Position numbers and translations under genes: made by a program
Shown: positions 5,805 through 6,769 of the stretch, in pieces
How positions within the stretch are numbered: the stretch's first letter is position 1
Layout of the letters: each line of letters begins with the position of its first letter
From: Candidatus Roizmanbacteria bacterium
Lineage (GTDB): Bacteria; Patescibacteriota; Microgenomatia; UBA1406; GWC2-37-13
Reading direction: 5' to 3'
Assembly (NCBI GenBank): GCA_013334845.1
Contig: JAAXWV010000070.1
Coordinates: 1 to 6,769 of the forward strand
Length of the DNA stretch: 6,769 nucleotides
The notes under the pieces: generated by a model
Seen by the model: only the letters and a program-made list of their open reading frames with translations
What the model was told of the DNA's origin: nothing
Database searches by the model: none

Positions 5805-6473
5805 ATGAGTATATCTGTCGTAATACCCGTCTATAACGAAGAGAAATACATTACCCCATGCCTGGAGAGCCTCATGAAACAAAGAGAGCATATAGAAGAA
5901 ATAATTGTGGTTGACAATAATTCTACTGATAAAAGCATGGAAATTGCATCCAAGTTCCCGGTCACTATTGTTAAGGAGCCAATTCAAGGAATAATCACAG
6001 CACGCAATAAAGGATTTGACGAAGCAAAAGGTTCTATTATTGTCCGCACTGACGCGGACACACGAGCGCCCGTTGATTGGACCGCAAAGATTAAAAGACA
6101 TTTTAAAGATCTAAGCGTAGATGCAGTTACTGGCCCCTTTAAGTTTTATGACTTCCCCCTCAGTTCGACCCTTTATAGTAATATATATACCAGTGTTTTA
6201 CGTATGATACTTGGACATTATATTCTCACCGGCTTCAATATGGCAATTCGAAAAACTCTCTGGGATCGGATAAAAAACACGGTTTGTATGGATAACAGTG
6301 CAGTGCACGAAGATATTGATCTTGCGCTCCATATAGTCCGGGAAAAAGGTACTATTGTTTACGATCCCAATCTCATGGTAGAGATCTCATCCCGTCGCCT
6401 GAAGCGCGATCCACTCTCCTTTTTCATCGAGTACCCACACCGGTTAATTAAAACATTACATGCCCACAAATAA
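5805..6473 (+). CDS. Family 2 glycosyltransferase
   Basis: This 222-residue GT-A-fold enzyme transfers a sugar from a nucleotide-sugar donor, probably on the cytoplasmic face of the membrane in glycan or lipid glycosylation. Motifs in order are SVVIPVYNEEKYI (4-16), the nucleotide-binding start; EEIIVVDNNSTD (31-42); ARNKGFDEAKGSIIVRTDAD (66-85) with the metal-binding DAD at 83-85; the acceptor-side LTGFNMAIRK (141-150); and HEDIDLALHI (168-177) with the catalytic-base ED at 169-170. Length and motif set fit a complete minimal catalytic domain without membrane anchors, so the gene looks intact. Donor and acceptor cannot be told from sequence. It stands alone after a strong terminator and has its own promoter. 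Only CT separates its TAA from an ATG at 6476, which hints that another gene of the same operon followed before the sequence changes character. Confidence 0.92.
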   Translation: MSISVVIPVYNEEKYITPCLESLMKQREHIEEIIVVDNNSTDKSMEIASKFPVTIVKEPIQGIITARNKGFDEAKGSIIVRTDADTRAPVDWTAKIKRHFKDLSVDAVTGPFKFYDFPLSSTLYSNIYTSVLRMILGHYILTGFNMAIRKTLWDRIKNTVCMDNSAVHEDIDLALHIVREKGTIVYDPNLMVEISSRRLKRDPLSFFIEYPHRLIKTLHAHK

Positions 6474-6475
6474 CT

Positions 6476-6577
6476 ATGAAGATTGCCGTTTTTACTGACT
6501 ATATCGACCAGCATCTGAATAACTTCGGCGGCGGTTTTGTATTTCTGGCCTGTCCGGTAATACCAATCGCCAATTGA
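6476..6577 (+). other. Possible truncated start of the next operon gene (chimeric reading frame)
   Basis: An ATG two bases after the glycosyltransferase stop opens a 33-codon frame beginning MKIAVFTD, which is how many family 4 glycosyltransferases begin (MKIAxFTD...). After about residue 8 the translation resembles nothing, because from there the minus strand encodes GH29 sequence. The start may be native and the rest foreign, or the match may be chance. It is not a functional gene as it stands. Confidence 0.3.
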
Positions 6578-6769
6578 TGTATCAGTCTGCCATGGATACT
6601 GGTTTGCCGTATCTTTGACACCCCTTTCCACATCTTCAACCCATTTACCTCCTGAAACCTGCTTGCAAGTATAGACTACATTCAGGCTGCCATTGTTTCT
6701 GGTTATATCCTGATTGTAATAATGAGCAATAAGGCTTCTTCCGATAACCTCAAAAGTCATCCCGCTGTC
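6479..6769 (-). CDS. Fragment of GH29 alpha-L-fucosidase, broken at both ends
   Basis: The minus strand from the right edge (DSG, then MTFEVIGRSLIAHYYNQDI) encodes part of a GH29 catalytic domain: GRSLIAHYYN, DVERGVKD, PWQTDTSIGDWYYRTGQKYKTA and MLVDIVSKNGNL, the last two being the family's most recognisable distal motifs. GH29 enzymes hydrolyse terminal alpha-linked L-fucose and are usually secreted. The catalytic nucleophile region lies upstream, outside the window. Homology stops dead after NGNL at 6479, where family members continue with LLN and many more residues. Beyond this the frame runs on antisense through the glycosyltransferase gene to a stop at 6359, encoding no recognisable protein. 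Base composition is higher in GC than the left flank (27 and 28 G+C in the rows 6541-6600 and 6601-6660). It is probably a piece from another organism joined by assembly error, or a truncated transferred gene. Confidence 0.85.

Noticed and set aside
5715..6101. Minus-strand ORF of 128 codons
   Set aside because: Most of it is antisense to the conserved N-terminal half of the glycosyltransferase and the rest covers its promoter. The translation resembles nothing.
6359..6478. Antisense continuation of the fucosidase frame
   Set aside because: After NGNL the frame reads HSYLWACNV and onward, which is the complement of the glycosyltransferase 3' end and not GH29 sequence. I therefore limited the fragment to 6479-6769.

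Overview
The window looks like a bacterial chromosome segment from a Candidate Phyla Radiation (Patescibacteria, possibly Microgenomates-like) genome. This is inferred from four things: a compact valyl-tRNA synthetase with the unusual PPPNANANLHIGHA class I signature, an rpmH-yidC pair with no rnpA between them, a DUF2298 ('Chlor_Arch_YYY') membrane protein of the kind known from Chloroflexi, archaea and CPR bacteria, and moderately AT-rich DNA using the standard genetic code (TAA and TAG stops, Trp as TGG). No taxonomic marker is complete enough here to prove it.

Left part (1-3075, all minus strand): valS, rpmH and yidC lie head to tail with gaps of 27 and 33 bases, and probably form one transcription unit reading leftward out of the window. 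It links translation (ValRS, ribosomal protein bL34) with membrane protein insertion (YidC). yidC is cut by the left edge. The rpmH-yidC gap is too short for rnpA, which usually sits there.

Middle (3076-5418): a 93-base divergent intergenic region carries two back-to-back promoter candidates. Rightward from it runs a 749-residue polytopic membrane protein of the DUF2298/YYY family, predicted to act in envelope glycan or lipid-linked sugar metabolism but of unproven function.

Right intergenic region (5419-5804): 386 bases without a protein gene but full of signals. They include a long bidirectional terminator hairpin, a near-consensus promoter firing leftward into it, a weaker rightward TTGACA promoter just after the DUF2298 stop, a cluster of TGAGATA/TATCTCA repeats, three CTATAG-centred sites and a tandem 10-bp TCCCCCG repeat just upstream of the next gene.

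Right part (5805-6769): a small family 2 glycosyltransferase (222 aa) appears to be translated from an almost leaderless mRNA. Two bases after its stop the sequence changes character. From about 6479 to the right edge the minus strand encodes an internal piece of a GH29 alpha-L-fucosidase that breaks off abruptly at the conserved DIVSKNGNL motif. The abrupt loss of homology, the higher GC and the Bacteroidetes-like flavour of the fragment suggest a metagenome assembly misjoin or a recombination breakpoint, not a native gene.

I see no tRNA, rRNA, CRISPR array, insertion sequence or defence system. The most notable items are the junction at about 6476-6500 and the dense regulatory or small-RNA-like region at 5427-5804.
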